A stretch of DNA of 64,000 nucleotides from Gilvirhabdus luticola (GCF_032583975.1 NZ_JAWHTF010000001.1); one strand, 5' to 3'. Shown: positions 51,424 through 60,670, numbered from the stretch's first letter. The notes: generated by a model not told the origin, from the letters alone. Translations and numbers: made by a program.

Positions 51424-52479
51424 TTAAGGAGTCACTTCTTTTATGACATGAACGTAAACAGGGAAATGATCACTAAATCCATCTGTAAATCCGCCATCAG
51501 CAAAACTACGTTTAGGATAGCCTTTCCATCGACCACGTTTGTTTATTAGGTAGTTTTTGTTATATATGGCAGCTTTATAAAAACGATATGAAGAATAATC
51601 CTTTTCAAGCAGAGGTTTGGTTATCATTATCTGATCGAATAAACTCCAGGCATCTCTATAAGCATTTGAACCAATTCCATCTTTGAAGTAATTTTCATAC
51701 GGATTATATATTCCTTTTAATCCTACATCTTCGCGATCACTTTGTGCTTTTAAAATATCTTTTACACTTCCATTGGTCGGGTCATCATTTAAATCACCCA
51801 TGATAAAAATTTTCGCATAAGGGTCTTTAACCTGTACTGAATCTACTAAATGCTTTGACAATTTAGCTGCAGCCATTCTTTTCGGTCTGCTTCTAGCTTC
51901 TCCACCACTTCTTGATGGCCAATGGTTTACTATTAAGTGTATCATTTCTCCATCAAGTTTGCCGCTCACCAACAATTGGTCTCTAGTATAAACTCTTTCC
52001 CTTGTAATATCGTCATAGATTTTCAGTTCATGACTACTGGTATATAATGGGGTGAATATTTTTTTTTGATATAATAATGCTACATCTATGCCTCTGGCAT
52101 CTGGAGAATGATAATGTACAATTCCATAATCTTTGTCTAATAAAAGTGGGTCATTAATCAGATCTTCAAGTACTTCTCTATTCTCAACTTCTGAAACCCC
52201 AATAATTGCAGGTGAATTTTTACTGGTATCGTATCCAATATCAGAAATTACACGAGCCATATTATGTACTTTCTTTTTATACACCTCTTGTATATCACCC
52301 TTCATTTCCATTATTGGACTTGCTTCATCAAATTTAGTAGTATCATTAATTGTATCAAATAAATTTTCTAAATTATAAAATGCAATAGTATGAACTTTAA
52401 AAATCTTTTTCTCTTGCGCATTGCTAATAAAAAAGATCAGTATTAAGAAAATTTGGATAAGAATTCTTGATTTTATCAT
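51424..52479 (-). CDS. Exported endonuclease/exonuclease/phosphatase (EEP) family protein
   Basis: 351 residues with a signal peptide (MIKSRILIQIFLILIFFISN, cut near NAQ). The EEP/DNase I-like fold blocks are complete: AFYNLENLFD (N), GVSEVENREVLEDL (metal Glu), HSPDARGIDVALLY, LIVNHWPSRSGGEARSRPKR (H-W), FIMGDLNDDP (D-x-N) and FSDHFPVYVHV (D-H). The family includes DNases, phosphodiesterases and inositol-phosphate phosphatases; with the signal peptide it probably acts in the periplasm or outside. It converges with the cassette A unit and is transcribed away from the receptor at 52610. A paralogue without signal peptide is at 56878. Confidence 0.88.
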   Translation of the reverse strand: MIKSRILIQIFLILIFFISNAQEKKIFKVHTIAFYNLENLFDTINDTTKFDEASPIMEMKGDIQEVYKKKVHNMARVISDIGYDTSKNSPAIIGVSEVENREVLEDLINDPLLLDKDYGIVHYHSPDARGIDVALLYQKKIFTPLYTSSHELKIYDDITRERVYTRDQLLVSGKLDGEMIHLIVNHWPSRSGGEARSRPKRMAAAKLSKHLVDSVQVKDPYAKIFIMGDLNDDPTNGSVKDILKAQSDREDVGLKGIYNPYENYFKDGIGSNAYRDAWSLFDQIMITKPLLEKDYSSYRFYKAAIYNKNYLINKRGRWKGYPKRSFADGGFTDGFSDHFPVYVHVIKEVTP

Positions 52480-52546
52480 TTATTGGAAATTATGTTATAT
52501 AAGAATCAATTGTTGCGCCAAATTAAAATATTTATTATAAATAATG

Positions 52547-52554
52547 TAAATTTG
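52547..52554 (+). promoter_or_regulatory. -7 box for the cassette B receptor
   Basis: TAAATTTG followed by CG, a perfect TAnnTTTG, in the 130-base gap between the divergent EEP gene and the receptor; the leader would be about 50 bases. The nearest TTG is 31 bases upstream, too far for a normal -33. Confidence 0.45.
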
Positions 52555-52609
52555 CGAGCCTTAAATGATTAATTTTTAAGGAAATTAAATATCAACAATA
52601 AATTCAAAT

Positions 52610-55426
52610 ATGAAACAATTTTTTCTAATTTTTATATTCGGAGTTTTTTCAATGTTACCATCAAGTGCTCAACAGACCTTAATAAAAGGAAGTGTGAAGC
52701 TAGCTGTTTCTTTTGAACCTATATCAGAAGTCACTGTAACGATAGAAGAAACTCAACAAACAACATTAACGAACGAACAAGGAGAATTTGAATTTTCTTC
52801 TAATGTTCCTTTAGGTGAACAAGTATTAAAAATTTCTAAAGATGGATATACTACAAAAAGATATCCTATTGTAGTAAATGAAGGTCAAACAGTCAATATA
52901 ACTGACATGACAATTGAGATAGATATAGTAGAATCTGCCGATTTGTTCACTATTTCTCTTTCAGATGATGAACTTAATGATGACACAAGTGGTTTGGATA
53001 ACATTTCAGGATTATTACAATCGTCTCAAGATGTTTTTCAGCGTACTGCAGCGTTCGAGTTTAGTTCTTCTTTTTTTAGAGTTAGAGGATTGAATTCAGA
53101 GAATGGTTCAGTTTTGATTAATGGTATAGAAATGAATAAACTATATGATGGTAGACCACAATGGAGTGATTGGGGAGGTTTAAATGATGTAATACGTAAC
53201 CAGGAGCTAACCACTGGATTACAACCTTCAAGCTATAATTTTGGAGGTATTTTGGGAACAACTAATATAAATGTTAGAGCTTCTCAATATAGAGAAGGTG
53301 GTCGTATTACATATTCATCTTCTAACAGAAGCTACACAAACAGATTAATGGGAAGTTACTCATCAGGACTATTAGATGGTGGATGGGCATTTTCTTTTAT
53401 GGTGTCTAGACGTTGGGGAAAAGAAGGATATCAAGATGCAACGCTTTATGATTCTAATTCATTTTTCGCTTCAGTTGAAAAAAAATTGGGTGAAAAACAT
53501 AGTTTGAATTTTACTTCAATTTATACACCAAATAGAAGAGGGAAATCATCACCTAATACACAAGAAGTTTATGATTTAAAAGATATAAAATATAATGAAT
53601 ATTGGGGTTGGCTGAATGGAGATAAAAAAAACTCACGCATTAAAGAAATTGAAGAGCCGATAATCATGCTCAACCATTATTGGGATATTACTGGTAAAAC
53701 AATGTTAAATACTAATGTTGCATACCAGTTTGGGAAGATTGGTAATAGTCGATTAGACTTTGCAGGAGGAGGCAACCCAAGTCCAGCTTATTATCAAAAG
53801 CTCCCAAGTTACTTTTTAGGAGATCCAGATGGGCCGAATTATGATGGGGCTTATCAAGCACAACAAAATTTTATAAATGACGGGCAAATAGATTGGGAAA
53901 GAATTTTTGATGCTAATATCACTAATAATATCAATGGAGATTATGCAGCTTATGCTTTATATGAGGATAGGAATGATGATAAACAGCTAACGATAAACTC
54001 TATCTTAAGTTCTGAAATTAATGACAATATTTTATTTAACGCATCTGTAAATTATAAAAAATTGGATTCAGAAAACTTTGGGGAAATCTTAGATTTATTT
54101 GGAAGCACTACAGGTTATTTAAATGTAGATTCGTTCGATAATTTTCAATATGATTACAGAAACCCTGACCAAGTGTTGACCAAAGGAGATAAATACAGAT
54201 ATAATTATAAGTTATACGCAGATGTAATCTCTGGATATGCTCAAGCACAGTTTAAATATAACTTTATCGACTTTTATTTGGCTGGAAGCATAACAAATTC
54301 AAAATATCAGAGAGAAGGAATATTTCAAAATGAGGCCAACATTGAATTTGATGACCAAGGAAATATTGTAATAGATAACTCTTACGGAAAAGGTGAAGAG
54401 TTAACTTTTAGTGGTTTTGGGGCCAAAGCCGGAGCTACTTTTAAAATCACTGGAAAACATTTAGTAGATATAAATACAGGTTATTTAACACAGGCACCAA
54501 CTTTAAGAAATACCTATACAAATTCAAGGTCTAATCATGATTATGTAGGTGTAAGTAATGGTGAAAGTATTTCAGAAGTTAGTCGTATTACCGAAGAAAA
54601 AATAACATCAGCAGATGTTAGTTATATTTTCAGATCTCCAATTGTAAAGGCTAAATTAACGGGGTATTACACAAAAATTGAAGACGCTAATGAAACTTCA
54701 TTTTATTATGCCGATGGGGTAACTGGTTTTGAAAATGATGGTGTTCAAGTAACGAACGAATTTATTTCTGAAGTCTTACAAGGGATAGATAAAAGGCATA
54801 TTGGAGTTGAACTAGGCATTGAAGCACAAGTTACACCTACTATTAAATTAAAAGGTGTTGCTTCTGTAGGTCAATATACTTACGATAATAATCCAAATCT
54901 ATATTTATCCGCAGATAAACAAACTGTGTCTTATGGTCAAGCAAATCTAAAAGACTACAAAATTGCAGGCGGTCCACAAAGAGCTTATTCTGCAGGATTT
55001 GAATATCGTGACCCAGATTATTGGTGGTTTGGAGCAACGGTAAATTATTTTTCAAATACTTATGTAGATGTTAGCCCTTTAACAAGAACGCGTAATTTCT
55101 ATCTAGATGCTGATGGCTTACCATTTAATGATTACGATCCTGAAATAGCTAAAGAATTGCTGAAACAAGAAGAGTTTAAAGATTATTTTACTGTAAACTT
55201 AATTGGAGGAAAATCATGGAAAATAAATGATTATTATATTGGGCTATTCGCAAGCGTTAATAATTTAATGGATGAAGTTTATAAAACAGGTGGATTCGAA
55301 CAAGGTAGAAATGCAAACTACAGAGAATTAAGAGACGATGCCAATAACCCTGAACGTGTATTTGGTTCAAAATATTGGTATGCTCGTGGAGCCACTTATT
55401 TCGTAAACCTTAACTTTAGATTTTAA
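52610..55426 (+). CDS. TonB-dependent outer-membrane receptor (cassette B)
   Basis: 938 residues: signal peptide (about 20, ending SSAQ), a CarboxypepD-reg-like domain (TLIKGSVKLAVSFEPISEVT to about 110), plug (SSFFRVRGLNSENGSVLING, MNKLYDGRPQWSDWGGLNDV, NFGGILGTTNINVRASQYRE) and barrel, ending FVNLNFRF. It is clearly related to the receptor at 46632 in the plug region. The 40-base gap to the DUF5689 lipoprotein indicates an operon. The substrate is unknown; the partner lipoprotein and the convergent EEP gene suggest a phosphate-ester or nucleic-acid nutrient, but this rests on position only. Confidence 0.93.
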   Translation: MKQFFLIFIFGVFSMLPSSAQQTLIKGSVKLAVSFEPISEVTVTIEETQQTTLTNEQGEFEFSSNVPLGEQVLKISKDGYTTKRYPIVVNEGQTVNITDMTIEIDIVESADLFTISLSDDELNDDTSGLDNISGLLQSSQDVFQRTAAFEFSSSFFRVRGLNSENGSVLINGIEMNKLYDGRPQWSDWGGLNDVIRNQELTTGLQPSSYNFGGILGTTNINVRASQYREGGRITYSSSNRSYTNRLMGSYSSGLLDGGWAFSFMVSRRWGKEGYQDATLYDSNSFFASVEKKLGEKHSLNFTSIYTPNRRGKSSPNTQEVYDLKDIKYNEYWGWLNGDKKNSRIKEIEEPIIMLNHYWDITGKTMLNTNVAYQFGKIGNSRLDFAGGGNPSPAYYQKLPSYFLGDPDGPNYDGAYQAQQNFINDGQIDWERIFDANITNNINGDYAAYALYEDRNDDKQLTINSILSSEINDNILFNASVNYKKLDSENFGEILDLFGSTTGYLNVDSFDNFQYDYRNPDQVLTKGDKYRYNYKLYADVISGYAQAQFKYNFIDFYLAGSITNSKYQREGIFQNEANIEFDDQGNIVIDNSYGKGEELTFSGFGAKAGATFKITGKHLVDINTGYLTQAPTLRNTYTNSRSNHDYVGVSNGESISEVSRITEEKITSADVSYIFRSPIVKAKLTGYYTKIEDANETSFYYADGVTGFENDGVQVTNEFISEVLQGIDKRHIGVELGIEAQVTPTIKLKGVASVGQYTYDNNPNLYLSADKQTVSYGQANLKDYKIAGGPQRAYSAGFEYRDPDYWWFGATVNYFSNTYVDVSPLTRTRNFYLDADGLPFNDYDPEIAKELLKQEEFKDYFTVNLIGGKSWKINDYYIGLFASVNNLMDEVYKTGGFEQGRNANYRELRDDANNPERVFGSKYWYARGATYFVNLNFRF

Positions 55427-55466
55427 AAGAAAAAGAAAAATTAATTAAAATATTATTTTACAGATT

Positions 55467-56849
55467 ATGAAAGCAAATAAATTTTTAACATTAATACTTA
55501 CTATAGCAACTAGTTTTGCTATAGTATCTTGTGTACAAGACGATGATTACACAGTTCCTACTAGTTTAGGAAATGAAGAGAATGCTGGTTTGACTCAAAT
55601 TATGGATGATATTGCAAGTGGAGCTTTAACAGAGATTTCCATTGCAGAATTAAAAGCTCTATTTGTTGGGCAAACTGCATTAATTGAATCTGATATTGTT
55701 GTTAAAGGGTATGTATCTTCATCAGATTTAACAGGGAACTTCTATAAAGAATTTTATATGCAAGATAAACCAGAGAACCCTACAGCAGGGATAGGAGTTG
55801 TTTTAAATCAAGTTGATTCTTACAACCAATTTAATCAAGGTAGAGAAGTTTATATTAAACTTAAAGGCTTATATCTTGGAGAAAATTCATCAGATGTTGT
55901 TTCTATTGGAGGACAAGTGGATGCAAATTTTTTGGATGAAATGACAATTTATCAGATTTCGACCCATGTATTCAGATCTCCTACAACAATACCATTAGTT
56001 CCAGTTAATCTAGACCCTTCGGCGGTTGACGATTCACATTTAGGTATTTATGCAACGTTAAGTAATGTTCAAATTCCATTAGCTTATGATGGTATGACTT
56101 TTCATAGCCCAACAAATGATTTTGACACTAGGTATCCTTTGGTTAGTTGTGTTAATGGATCTTCTATACAAATGGAGACAAGCTCATTTGCTAATTTTAA
56201 ACAAGAACCATTACCAACAGATGGTCGAGGCAGTATTTCTGGTGTCATAACTCAAGGGTTTGGAGGCTCGCCGAGAGTGTTAGTTTTAAATACAACTGAT
56301 GATATTGATTTTAATGAATCACGTTGTGACCCTGTTTTTGAGGAATCTTTCAACTCCGCTATAGATAATACTATACTTAATTTACCAGGTTGGATAAACT
56401 TTGCCGAAGCTGGTTCAGTGGTATGGACAGAGCAAGTTTTTAGGGGTAATGGCTATGCAGAATTAAATCCATTTAGTTCAGGAGATTCTTCAAATATAGC
56501 ATGGTTAATTACGCCAGGCATAGATTTGAGTGCTCAAGATGATGAAGTATTAACTTTCCAAACGGAACATGCTTATCCTGATTCAGGTCATGACCCGTTA
56601 AGCGTGTTAATTTCTACTGATTTTGACGGAACTGAAAGTGGAATTTCTTCGGCAACATGGACAGAACTAACTTTTGATGTAAGTTATATTGTTGACTTTG
56701 GTAATTGGTATAATTTTACTAATTCTGGCGAAATTGATATTTCTGGTTATTCAGGAACTGCTTATATTGCATTTAGATATACAGGAAGTGATACAAGTAA
56801 CCAAAACATGACATTGCATGTAGAGAATGTTACTGTTTCGGTTCCATAA
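55467..56849 (+). CDS. DUF5689 lipoprotein with choice-of-anchor-J module (cassette B)
   Basis: A 460-residue predicted lipoprotein: lipobox AIVSC at Cys22, then VQDDDYTVP. Residues about 50-280 match DUF5689 with an OB-like ligand-binding shape: ISIAELKALFVGQTALIESD, VVKGYVSSSDLTGNFYKEFY, QFNQGREVYIKLKGLYLGE and GSISGVITQGFGGSPRVLVL. Residues about 295-460 form a choice-of-anchor-J-like jelly roll (WLITPGIDLSAQDDEVLTFQ, VLISTDFDG, TAYIAFRYTGSDTS) that corresponds to the middle module of the lipoprotein at 49194. It probably presents a ligand to the receptor encoded 40 bases upstream. The binding target of DUF5689 is not established. Confidence 0.82.
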   Translation: MKANKFLTLILTIATSFAIVSCVQDDDYTVPTSLGNEENAGLTQIMDDIASGALTEISIAELKALFVGQTALIESDIVVKGYVSSSDLTGNFYKEFYMQDKPENPTAGIGVVLNQVDSYNQFNQGREVYIKLKGLYLGENSSDVVSIGGQVDANFLDEMTIYQISTHVFRSPTTIPLVPVNLDPSAVDDSHLGIYATLSNVQIPLAYDGMTFHSPTNDFDTRYPLVSCVNGSSIQMETSSFANFKQEPLPTDGRGSISGVITQGFGGSPRVLVLNTTDDIDFNESRCDPVFEESFNSAIDNTILNLPGWINFAEAGSVVWTEQVFRGNGYAELNPFSSGDSSNIAWLITPGIDLSAQDDEVLTFQTEHAYPDSGHDPLSVLISTDFDGTESGISSATWTELTFDVSYIVDFGNWYNFTNSGEIDISGYSGTAYIAFRYTGSDTSNQNMTLHVENVTVSVP

Positions 56850-56867
56850 GTAAAATATTTTTATCAT

Positions 56868-56899
56868 AAAAAGCCTGCTAAATTTTAGTAGGCTTTTTT
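56868..56899. terminator. Bidirectional terminator overlapping the end of the EEP gene
   Basis: AAGCCTGCTA (56871-56880) pairs with TAGTAGGCTT (56886-56895) with one wobble and a 5-base loop, flanked by A- and T-runs. For the minus strand the stem starts inside the last codons of the gene at 56878, whose stop codon lies at 56878-56880 within it. Confidence 0.82.
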
Positions 56900-57855
56900 A
56901 TGGTCATATATACAGGAAAATGATCACTATATCCGACTTTATATTTTTTACCCACATAAGTTCTAAAAGGTTGCCCTTTATATTTGCCATGAAACTGCTT
57001 TAAAAATTCTGCATCAAAAATATTGGTGCTACCATAAGTAATTTCTTCAGATTTTTTTTCGAGTAAATTTGTAGTGAATAGTATTTGGTCAAATAAATCC
57101 CAAGAGAAATCATAATTTGTTGTTCCTCTATCAATCGTATGCAGGTTTAACATTGGGTTGTATAAATCGTTGGTATTTAGCAAATTTTTAATACTGTTAG
57201 ATTTTGGGCCATCATTAAAATCGCCCATGACAATAATTTTTGGATTTTGCTCATTATGTTTTATTTGCAAAATAATTTCACTTACTTTTTCTGAAGCAAT
57301 TAAACGTTTATATTCGGATGCTTCAGGGCCTTCACGTCTCGAAGGCCAATGATTTACAATAATGTATATTGGTTCGTCAACAAATAACCCCTTTACAAGT
57401 AATATGTCTCTGGTATAGTCTCTAATACCATCTTCTTCAATAATAAGTACGGGAAAAGTTTCAGAAGATATCACCTTAAAAATTGTAGTATTATAAATTA
57501 GTGCAACATCAATACCTCTTTCATCTGGAGAATCAAAATGTACGTAATCGTATGTTAAATCCTTCAAATGTTTCGATAATAATAAATCTATTATAACACC
57601 TTGGTTTTCCACTTCTGCAAATCCAATTAACACAGGAGGCTTATGTGTTTCCTCCATACCAATATTTGAAATAGAAAAACCTAGCTTTCTTAACTTATTA
57701 TCATACCGTTTTTGAGTCCATTTTTTATCTGATGAAGGCAAAAAATCATTATCATTTGTCAATTCATCATCATAAATATCAAATAAGTTTTCAAGGTTAT
57801 AAAAAGCTATTGTATATGTTGATTCTTCTTTTAAGTTGTCACTATAATTTGTCAT
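56878..57855 (-). CDS. Endonuclease/exonuclease/phosphatase (EEP) family protein, no signal peptide
   Basis: 325 residues, a paralogue of the protein at 51424. Catalytic blocks are complete: IAFYNLENLFDIYDDE, GFAEVENQGVIIDLL, DSPDERGIDVALIYN, IIVNHWPSRREGPEASEYKR, VMGDFNDGP and YSDHFPVYMTI. Unlike its paralogue it has no signal peptide: the frame upstream of the ATG at 57855 soon meets a stop, and the only other upstream ATG encodes seven residues in another short ORF. It is therefore predicted to be cytoplasmic. Its last codons form part of a terminator stem. It converges with the cassette B lipoprotein gene and lies divergently from hflX (78-base gap). Confidence 0.88.
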   Translation of the reverse strand: MTNYSDNLKEESTYTIAFYNLENLFDIYDDELTNDNDFLPSSDKKWTQKRYDNKLRKLGFSISNIGMEETHKPPVLIGFAEVENQGVIIDLLLSKHLKDLTYDYVHFDSPDERGIDVALIYNTTIFKVISSETFPVLIIEEDGIRDYTRDILLVKGLFVDEPIYIIVNHWPSRREGPEASEYKRLIASEKVSEIILQIKHNEQNPKIIVMGDFNDGPKSNSIKNLLNTNDLYNPMLNLHTIDRGTTNYDFSWDLFDQILFTTNLLEKKSEEITYGSTNIFDAEFLKQFHGKYKGQPFRTYVGKKYKVGYSDHFPVYMTIKKPTKI

Positions 57856-57909
57856 CCAAAAGCATTAATTGTCATTAAAAATATAAAAATTAAAATGAGT
57901 ACAATTGTT

Positions 57910-57917
57910 TAACTTTG
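57910..57917 (+). promoter_or_regulatory. -7 box for hflX
   Basis: TAACTTTG followed by CAC, a perfect TAnnTTTG, 16 bases before the ATG at 57934. The leader would be about 10 bases. No -33 TTG at the right distance. Confidence 0.5.
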
Positions 57918-57933
57918 CACTTTAAAATTATAT

Positions 57934-59145
57934 ATGTTAGAAAATAGAGACATAGCTTTAGAGAAAGCAGTTTTGATAGGGTTGATAACCAGAGAACAGG
58001 ATGAGGTAAAAGCCAAAGAATATATGGATGAACTGGAGTTTTTAACCTTTACAGCCGGTGGTGAAGTATTGAAAAGGTTTACTCAAAAAATGGATATGCC
58101 AAACCCTAAAACTTTTATTGGCTCTGGAAAAATGCAGGACGTTCAGGAATTCATTAAAGACAATGATATTGGGACAGCAATTTTTGATGATGAATTATCT
58201 CCTGCTCAAGAGCGCAACATTAGTAAAATTTTGAATTGCAAAGTATTAGACAGAACCAATTTAATATTGGATATTTTTGCTCAAAGAGCTCAAACAAGCT
58301 ATGCAAGAACTCAAGTTGAATTAGCACAATGTGAATATTTATTACCTAGGTTAAAAGGGATGTGGACACATCTTGAAAGGCAAAAAGGTGGTATTGGAAT
58401 GCGTGGTCCTGGTGAAACAGAAATAGAAACAGACCGTCGTATTGTACGAGATAAAATAGCCTTACTAAAAGCAAAAATTAAAACCATTGATAAGCAAATG
58501 GCTGTTCAAAGAGGCAATCGAGGTCAAATGGTAAGAGTTGCTTTGGTAGGTTATACCAACGTTGGAAAATCAACCTTAATGAATGTAATTAGTAAAAGTG
58601 AAGTTTTTGCAGAAAACAAATTGTTTGCAACTTTAGACACAACCGTGAGAAAAGTGGTTGTGCAAAACCTTCCTTTTTTGTTATCTGATACTGTAGGTTT
58701 TATTCGTAAGCTTCCTACGCAATTGGTAGAGTCTTTTAAAAGTACACTTGATGAGGTTCGTGAGGCAGATTTATTACTTCATGTTGTAGATATTTCACAT
58801 CCTAATTTTGAAGAACACATTGATTCTGTAAATACAATTTTGGACGAAATAGGCAGTTCTGATAAACCGATTATTAAGGTTTTTAACAAAATAGACGCTT
58901 ACAAACCAGAACCTTTTGATGAAACAGATTTAACAATAGAAAGAAACAAATCAAATTATTCTCTTGATGAATGGAAACGTACATGGATGGCGAAAATTGG
59001 AAATAATGCATTATTCATTTCTGCTTTAAACAAACAGAATCTTGAAGATTTTAAAAAGCGAGTTTACACTGAAGTACGGAAAATTCATATTACGCGGTTT
59101 CCATACAATCACTTTTTATACCCAGATTATGAGAATATGGAATAA
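57934..59145 (+). CDS. hflX: GTPase HflX
   Basis: A ribosome-associated GTPase that splits stalled or heat-stressed ribosomes. It has 403 residues. The N-terminal HflX domain (EFLTFTAGGEVLKRFTQKMD, FIGSGKMQDVQEFI, DDELSPAQERNISKIL), the coiled-coil linker with the family signature GMRGPGETEIETDRR, and the GTPase domain are all present: G1 GYTNVGKST, G3 DTVGFIRKLP, G4 NKID, G5 region SALNK. It is monocistronic; its stop is 6 bases from the end of the convergent DUF3078 gene with no terminator seen. Confidence 0.96.
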   Translation: MLENRDIALEKAVLIGLITREQDEVKAKEYMDELEFLTFTAGGEVLKRFTQKMDMPNPKTFIGSGKMQDVQEFIKDNDIGTAIFDDELSPAQERNISKILNCKVLDRTNLILDIFAQRAQTSYARTQVELAQCEYLLPRLKGMWTHLERQKGGIGMRGPGETEIETDRRIVRDKIALLKAKIKTIDKQMAVQRGNRGQMVRVALVGYTNVGKSTLMNVISKSEVFAENKLFATLDTTVRKVVVQNLPFLLSDTVGFIRKLPTQLVESFKSTLDEVREADLLLHVVDISHPNFEEHIDSVNTILDEIGSSDKPIIKVFNKIDAYKPEPFDETDLTIERNKSNYSLDEWKRTWMAKIGNNALFISALNKQNLEDFKKRVYTEVRKIHITRFPYNHFLYPDYENME

Positions 59146-59151
59146 CTTTCC

Positions 59152-60078
59152 TTAAAAGGAATAAGTTAAACCAAAGATCCAATAAGATTGTAAATCGTTA
59201 TCTACATTATCAAATGTGGCTGTGGTATCACCTAAAGTATTAATGGCATAGTTAAGTGCTTCTTGCTTATTGCTCCTCAAGGCAAAATCAAATCCTAAAC
59301 CTAAAGATTTCCATACTTTGTAGCTAAATGAATTTGTCCAGGTCCAATTGGAATAATCTGAACTCTTATAACTTTGGAACATTGATAAGTTCGTTTTAAA
59401 GTTTATTTTGCCAATGTCTCGAGAATAATCAGCAACTATTTTTGTTCCTAAAGAAGATTCAAATATGGCGTCTTCATTACTAAAAACAATATTGTAGTTT
59501 AAAGGATGAATTACAACAACTAAATTATTAATAGGAGTCCATGTAAAACCAACACCTAAATCTAAATAACCTGGATCGTTAAAATTATCTAAAATAGTAG
59601 TTCTGTATTCCATTAAGGCAGAAGCAGCCCAAGACTTACTTAATTTTCTTCCATATAAAGATGATATATTGAAAACATCTGCACTAGGTTGAAACCCATC
59701 ATCATCTGTTGGATCGTCTTTATCATCTAATTTTACCCAATTTAAATTTAATTTTAGTGAATTTAACCAGAAAAAATTCTCGGCTTTATAATTGGCATCA
59801 GCATTTACAGTAAAGCCAATATTTCCCGATGAATTGTTTGGTGTTCCTTGAGAATACCAATTGTTAAAACCAGACAGGCTTCCACCTATCGTTCCGTATG
59901 CTTTAAGTTGCCAACCAGGATAATTGTCAATCTCTTTTTGAATGGCATCAACCCTTTTTTGAATAGCATTAATAGAATCTTGCTTTGTAGCTTTTTCAGC
60001 TTTTAATTCATCTAAAGTTTGAGCTTCTAGTGAAACTAGTGAAATTACAAACACAAAAAACAATAGTAATATTTTCAT
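59152..60078 (-). CDS. DUF3078 outer-membrane-type protein
   Basis: 308 residues with a signal peptide (about 19, ending LEAQ). A coiled coil (LDELKAEKATKQDSINAIQK, about residues 22-50) is followed by a beta-rich part with alternating aromatic residues (WQLKAYGTIGGSLSGFNNWY, NADANYKAENFFWLNSLKLN) and an aromatic C terminus (WIFGLTYSF), fitting a small outer-membrane barrel of the Bacteroidota DUF3078 family. Function unknown. It is last in the minus-strand SUF cluster, with a 79-base gap and an apparent promoter of its own, so it can be expressed apart from the Fe-S genes. Confidence 0.85.
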   Translation of the reverse strand: MKILLLFFVFVISLVSLEAQTLDELKAEKATKQDSINAIQKRVDAIQKEIDNYPGWQLKAYGTIGGSLSGFNNWYSQGTPNNSSGNIGFTVNADANYKAENFFWLNSLKLNLNWVKLDDKDDPTDDDGFQPSADVFNISSLYGRKLSKSWAASALMEYRTTILDNFNDPGYLDLGVGFTWTPINNLVVVIHPLNYNIVFSNEDAIFESSLGTKIVADYSRDIGKINFKTNLSMFQSYKSSDYSNWTWTNSFSYKVWKSLGLGFDFALRSNKQEALNYAINTLGDTTATFDNVDNDLQSYWIFGLTYSF

Positions 60079-60143
60079 AATAACGATTTAAAAATTAAAC
60101 ATACAAAAGCTATTTTGTTAGTATCTTTTTTTTAAAAGGGAAG

Positions 60144-60175
60144 CAAATATAACCAAATTATTTTTTCTTATACAA
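60144..60175 (-). promoter_or_regulatory. Promoter for the DUF3078 gene
   Basis: On the minus strand TTG (60173-60175), a 21-base spacer and TATATTTG (60144-60151) match the consensus. The -33 part lies in the last codons of the DUF2480 gene. It gives a leader of about 60 bases. Confidence 0.5.
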
Positions 60176-60664
60176 TGGTACGGTCGAACAAGCTTCCCCA
60201 AACATAATAGATTTTGAAATATTTATAAGTTTAGAAATTAGAAGAGTATATGCTGTGTCTGGTATTGGCTTATTTGAGCACCCTTTAATAATTATGGGCT
60301 TATCTTTATAATTTGATAAATCTAAATTTGAGATGATATCTTGATAAATTGAGTTTTCTAAATCGACTAAATTACCTACAATAATTTTTTTCGCAAAAGC
60401 GGAAAGTTTCGAAGCAATAAGCAAATAGGCCCATGAGGGAATAATGGCATCTGCAGAACAGGATAAGGCTACATAAGAGTCTTTGTACTGAACCCAATCA
60501 TGTTGCTTTACATAGTCTCTAAATTCTTTTTCACGAATTACTAGTTCTTGAAAAAGCCAATCCTTGATATCAAATAATACACGTTTACCGACAGGATAGT
60601 AATCTTCCAGATCTATAGTAACAAGTTTACTATTCGCAACGCGATTTACAATTTCTTCTGCCAT
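60158..60664 (-). CDS. DUF2480 family protein
   Basis: A 168-residue soluble protein without signal peptide. NRVANSKLVTIDLEDYYPVG, LVIREKEFRDYVKQHDWVQY, VALSCSADAIIPSWAYLLIA and KPIIIKGCSNKPIPDTAYTL are the conserved blocks of the Bacteroidota DUF2480 family; two Cys (in LSCSAD and KGCSNK) are suggestive of metal or Fe-S contacts, but this is only inference. It begins 6 bases after sufT in the SUF operon, and this adjacency recurs in Flavobacteriaceae, so an accessory role in Fe-S assembly is plausible. Confidence 0.82.
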   Translation of the reverse strand: MAEEIVNRVANSKLVTIDLEDYYPVGKRVLFDIKDWLFQELVIREKEFRDYVKQHDWVQYKDSYVALSCSADAIIPSWAYLLIASKLSAFAKKIIVGNLVDLENSIYQDIISNLDLSNYKDKPIIIKGCSNKPIPDTAYTLLISKLINISKSIMFGEACSTVPLYKKK

Positions 60665-60670
60665 ATTGAA

